From the NCBI GenBank assembly GCA_024638645.1, contig JAHEJX010000019.1, forward strand, positions 1 through 48,703: DNA of 48,703 bases, read 5' to 3'. This DNA comes from Actinomycetes bacterium (GTDB lineage: Bacteria; Actinomycetota; Acidimicrobiia; Spongiisociales; UBA5794). Shown here piece after piece: positions 45,678 through 48,703 of this stretch. The position numbers were made by a program, and so were the translations under genes. Positions within the stretch are counted from its first letter, which is position 1; each line of letters opens with the position of its first letter. The notes beneath the pieces were generated by a model. That model saw only the letters and a program-made list of their open reading frames with translations. It did not search any database and had not been told where the DNA came from.

Positions 45678-46451
45678 ATGTTCGATCCCAGTCCGAGAAT
45701 AGGAGCCTCATTGACCGCTGCATCGCCGACCACCGAACCCACCCACAACTTCGACTTCTCCGGTCTGCGTGCGCTCTTCATCAATTGCACCCTCAAGAAT
45801 TCGCCACAGCGATCTCATACGGAGGGCCTCATCGATATCAGTCGCAACATCATGGAGACGAACGGCGTCACCACCGAGTCGCTGCGCGCAATCGACTACG
45901 ACATCGCATACGGGGTGTGGCCGGACATGACTGAGCATGGAGCCGAAACCGACGACTGGCCGAGGCTGTTCGAAAAGGTCCGAGCTGCCGACATTCTCGT
46001 TCTCGGATCGGCTATCTGGCTCGGCGAGAAGACTTCGGTGTGCACCAAGGTCATTGAACGACTGTACGGCAACTCATCCATGCTCAACGAGCACGGTCAA
46101 TACGCCTACTACGGCAAAGTGGGCGGCTGTTTGATCACGGGCAACGAAGATGGAGCGAAACACTGTTCGATGAATATCCTCTACTCGCTTCAGCACCTCG
46201 GCTACACGATTCCGCCGCAGGCAGACGCGGCCTGGGTGGGCGAGGCAGGTCCAGGACCTTCGTATCTAGACGAAGGTTCCGGTGGGCCGGAGAACGACTT
46301 CACGAACCGGAATACAACATTCATGACGTGGAACCTCATGCACATGGGGAGGATGCTCAGGGACGCCGGAGGCATGCCTGTGCACGGCAATCAGCGCTCC
46401 CACTGGGATGCGGGATGTCGATTCGATTTCGAGAACCCGGATTACCGTTGA
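45678..46451 (+). CDS. Flavodoxin-like NADPH-dependent FMN reductase family protein
   Basis: The 257-residue protein has a flavodoxin fold: RALFINCTLKNSPQRSHTEG (FMN phosphate loop), ADILVLGSAIWLGEKTSVC, and VGGCLITGNEDGAKHC. These place it in the NADPH-dependent FMN reductase/flavodoxin group. The first 28 residues are weakly conserved, and a later start is possible. Such enzymes can supply reduced flavin, but this one is 35 kb from the sulfonate monooxygenase, so a link is only a possibility. Confidence 0.87.
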   Translation: MFDPSPRIGASLTAASPTTEPTHNFDFSGLRALFINCTLKNSPQRSHTEGLIDISRNIMETNGVTTESLRAIDYDIAYGVWPDMTEHGAETDDWPRLFEKVRAADILVLGSAIWLGEKTSVCTKVIERLYGNSSMLNEHGQYAYYGKVGGCLITGNEDGAKHCSMNILYSLQHLGYTIPPQADAAWVGEAGPGPSYLDEGSGGPENDFTNRNTTFMTWNLMHMGRMLRDAGGMPVHGNQRSHWDAGCRFDFENPDYR

Positions 46452-46457
46452 GCAGGT

Positions 46458-47591
46458 TCAAGTGGTGCCGACGGCCATCAGTATGAGCGACTCGGCGAGT
46501 TCATCTGTCGGGGCGGCACCGTCGTTGGACAGAACTACGACAGTGACCCCGGCCGTCGCATCGTGGCGGACGCTTGACGCAAAGCCGATCGTTCGGCCGT
46601 TGTGCCCGAAGACGCGGTTGGCACCGACGTCATAGGCGGCCAGGCCCACCCCGTAGTCAGTGCGCGGTGCGGTGAAGTCGGTCATCACAGCCAAGGATTC
46701 TGCGCTGATGATCTCTCCTGCGAATAGGTCGCGAATGAACTGGGCCACAGCGGATGCCGAGGCTACGAGGCCGCCGGCCGCGCCAGCGCCTCTTGCGAAC
46801 TCCGAGGTGGGAAGTCCGGCGAGAGATATCGCCGGCGACGATGAACCGAACCGCTCGTATGGGGTGGGCAGTTGAGTGGATGCGTCTTCGAGCTGCGTGT
46901 CGGCGCCTTCGCGCAGGATCCGCTCTCGCAACGCGTCGGTCCATGGCCGTCCCAGCACTCCTTCGATCACTCGCTCGACCGCCAGATAACCGATGCTCGA
47001 ATAGCTCTGCCGGCTGCCGGGTTCAAAGACGAGCCCACGATCCAGCGCATCGGCCAACGGGTCGCCAGAGCCTTCCGGGATTCCACCGGCTTCGATCGCT
47101 TCAAAGATCCCGGCGGCGACGTCGGCGTCTCTCAGCCCAGATGTGTGAGACAACAGCTGGCCCAGCGTTATCGCCTCGGGCAGATTCGGCACCTGCTGTG
47201 ACGCCGAGTCCGCCAGGCTGAGAAGTTGGTCCTCCGCCATGCTCAGGACGAGGGCTGCGGTGTAGATCTTGGTGATGCTTCCGATACGGAACCGGTCCGT
47301 GGGTTCCATCGCCTCTTCTGACTGCCGATCATTGAAGCCAACTGCGATCGCTTCTTCAGCCCCAGTCGAATCAACAACCACTACGACGGCACCAACGACG
47401 TCGTGGGCCGCCTGCCACGCTGCAACCTTCTCGGCAAATGCGGATTGCGGAGCAATTGTGGGGAGCGGCACAGCAGATGTCGTCGTGGTTGTCGTCGAGG
47501 ACGACTCGTCCGCCGGGCTATCGGCTACCGCCCCCGAGCAGGCGGCCAGGAGGACTATCAGGGCGGAAACGAGGACTCGCATTCGGTTCAC
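46458..47591 (-). CDS. Serine beta-lactamase/penicillin-binding-fold lipoprotein
   Basis: The 377-residue protein has a lipobox LLAAC (Cys18), a Ser/Thr-rich linker (residues 30-40) and a class C beta-lactamase-like domain. Catalytic motifs are Ser105-x-x-Lys108 (IGSITK), Tyr197-Ser-Ser in place of Tyr-x-Asn, and His330-Asn-Gly. The family includes D-alanyl-D-alanine carboxypeptidases and esterases, so antibiotic resistance is not implied. The GTG at 47591 is chosen because TAGCCT lies six bases upstream; an ATG at 47582 is the alternative. Confidence 0.9.
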   Translation of the reverse strand: MNRMRVLVSALIVLLAACSGAVADSPADESSSTTTTTTSAVPLPTIAPQSAFAEKVAAWQAAHDVVGAVVVVVDSTGAEEAIAVGFNDRQSEEAMEPTDRFRIGSITKIYTAALVLSMAEDQLLSLADSASQQVPNLPEAITLGQLLSHTSGLRDADVAAGIFEAIEAGGIPEGSGDPLADALDRGLVFEPGSRQSYSSIGYLAVERVIEGVLGRPWTDALRERILREGADTQLEDASTQLPTPYERFGSSSPAISLAGLPTSEFARGAGAAGGLVASASAVAQFIRDLFAGEIISAESLAVMTDFTAPRTDYGVGLAAYDVGANRVFGHNGRTIGFASSVRHDATAGVTVVVLSNDGAAPTDELAESLILMAVGTT

Positions 47592-47597
47592 GAGCCG

Positions 47598-47603
47598 AGG
47601 CTA
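47598..47603 (-). promoter_or_regulatory. -10 box (TAGCCT) of a probable leaderless transcript
   Basis: Six bases separate it from the GTG at 47591. Confidence 0.45.
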
Positions 47604-47645
47604 TTGCACCCTGTGCGATACCGGGAGTCCGGCGACGAGGCCCTG

Positions 47646-48703
47646 ATGGTTATGGTCGGCCCCCAAATGCAGGCAGTGACGTTCATCGCGCCATATCGGG
47701 TGGCGGTCGAAGACCTTCCGGACCCGCGGATCGAAGAGCCAACGGACGCAATCGTGCGAGTCGAGTTGACGGCCATTTGCGGCTCCGACCTTCACCCGTA
47801 TCGCGGCCGCGAAATCGGCCTAGATGCGGGGACAATCCTCGGCCATGAGTTCATCGGCGTGGTCGAGGCGACTGGGCGCGACGTAGCCATTGCCCTAGGC
47901 GAGCGGGTACTGAGCCCCTTTTCGACATCGTGCGGGGAGTGCTTCTACTGCCTGGCGTCGCTGACTGCTCGCTGTGACCGAGGTGAGTTGTTCGGATGGG
48001 TCGAACGAGGACAGGGACTCCATGGGGGACAAGCCGAGTACGTGCGGGTGCCGCTGGCCGACGCCACGCTCGTGGCGCTCGGCGCCGACCTCGGTGCGAC
48101 CCCGGAGGCGCTGTTCGCAGGCGACATTCTCGCTACCGGACTGTTCGCCGCGGCGGGTGGGGGAGTGGGCCCGAGTGACATGGTGGCTGTGGTGGGTGCC
48201 GGGCCTGTCGGCCTCATGTGTGTGATTGCGGCCATCGAGGCCGGTGCGAAGTCCGTTGTCGCCATAGATCCGCTCGCGCCGCGGCGAGCGCTTGCTGAAG
48301 GTTTCGGAGCCATGTCCGTCGATCCCGAGTCAGCGAATCATCTGGTCGCGCAGGCAACGGTCGGCAGGGGAGCAGATGTCGTCCTCGAAGCGGTCGGTTC
48401 GCCGCAGGCGACGGCGTTGGCGTACTCGCTAGTGAGGCCGGGCGGAACGATCTCTGCGGCAGGGGTCCACGTCGAACCGCACTTTGCGTTTTCGCCGGGT
48501 GATGCTTACGACCGCAACCTCACCTATCGCGCAGGCCGCTGCTCGGCGCGCATCTTTGCTCCGCAGGCCTTGGCGATTGCTGCGTCCGGAAGATACGACT
48601 TGGCCGCCATCGTCTCGCACACGATGCCTCTCGCAGATGCCGTTGCCGGTTATGCGATGTTCGACGCCAGGAGCGATGGATGCACCAAGGTGTTGCTGAC
48701 CCC
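47646..48703 (+). CDS. Zinc-containing alcohol/polyol dehydrogenase, last few residues beyond window
   Basis: The frame is open to the window edge (about 352 residues seen, nearly complete). Catalytic zinc ligands are Cys45 (TAICGSDLH) and His67-Glu68 (ILGHEFIG); the structural zinc cysteines are 96, 99, 102 and 110. The NAD loop is VVGAGPVGLMC. The protein belongs to the medium-chain dehydrogenases near sorbitol/threonine dehydrogenase. The ATG at 47646 has GAGG in place; ATG codons at 47652 and 47667 are possible. A polyol or cyclitol substrate would fit the window but is not shown. Confidence 0.9.
   Translation, partial: MVMVGPQMQAVTFIAPYRVAVEDLPDPRIEEPTDAIVRVELTAICGSDLHPYRGREIGLDAGTILGHEFIGVVEATGRDVAIALGERVLSPFSTSCGECFYCLASLTARCDRGELFGWVERGQGLHGGQAEYVRVPLADATLVALGADLGATPEALFAGDILATGLFAAAGGGVGPSDMVAVVGAGPVGLMCVIAAIEAGAKSVVAIDPLAPRRALAEGFGAMSVDPESANHLVAQATVGRGADVVLEAVGSPQATALAYSLVRPGGTISAAGVHVEPHFAFSPGDAYDRNLTYRAGRCSARIFAPQALAIAASGRYDLAAIVSHTMPLADAVAGYAMFDARSDGCTKVLLT

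Overview
The window is high-GC bacterial chromosome (about 60% G+C by eye). It carries no rRNA, tRNA, CRISPR array or insertion sequence. It looks like an actinomycete, most probably an Acidimicrobiia-type lineage. The reasons are lipoproteins with Thr/Ser-rich linkers after a short signal peptide, an F420-type luciferase-like enzyme, many GTG and TTG starts, and many genes whose -10 box (TANNNT) lies 6 or 7 bases before the start codon, as expected for leaderless transcripts. The lineage is inferred from style and was not tested by phylogeny.

Region 1 (1-16.5 kb) is a carbohydrate uptake and processing locus. It holds a secreted beta-helix protein cut by the left edge, an MFS transporter, a GH13 alpha-glucosidase overlapping a LacI repressor, and a complete CUT1-type ABC importer (lipoprotein 5173-6588, permeases 6713-9609, ATPase 12714-13898). 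Three LacI-type operators (2405, 5064, 13930) tie the glucosidase, the binding protein and the ATPase/cupin promoters into one probable regulon. Between the permeases and the ATPase lie a luciferase-like monooxygenase that keeps the SsuD sulfonate-site residues at a constant offset, an overlapping aldo/keto reductase, and a Gfo/Idh/MocA protein. This set resembles an oxygenolytic sulfosugar (sulfo-SMO) pathway and is the most interesting hypothesis here. A cupin, a class V PLP enzyme, a hotdog thioesterase and a UspA protein follow.

Region 2 (16.6-42.7 kb) is dominated by inositol catabolism. Recognisable genes are iolB (19916), iolG (26631), iolE (27617), iolD (32460), iolC (40764) and a LacD-like class I aldolase (41752) that could replace iolJ. 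A ribose/inositol-type ABC importer (22399-26373) shares an apparent operon with an RmlD-like reductase, a trypsin-like lipoprotein and iolB. Extra Gfo/Idh dehydrogenases, two SDRs, an SMP-30 lactonase, an HpcH aldolase, a 2-hydroxyacid dehydrogenase and an FGGY kinase suggest several cyclitols or sugar acids feed in. A large HrpA helicase gene interrupts the cluster. No iolA and no dedicated inositol regulator are visible.

Region 3 (42.7-48.7 kb) is mixed housekeeping: a YgjP-type metallopeptidase, a flavodoxin, a type II NADH dehydrogenase, a small unknown protein, an FMN reductase-like protein, a beta-lactamase-fold serine hydrolase, and a zinc alcohol dehydrogenase running off the right edge. 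Genes are packed tightly; no gene-free stretch exceeds about 300 bases.
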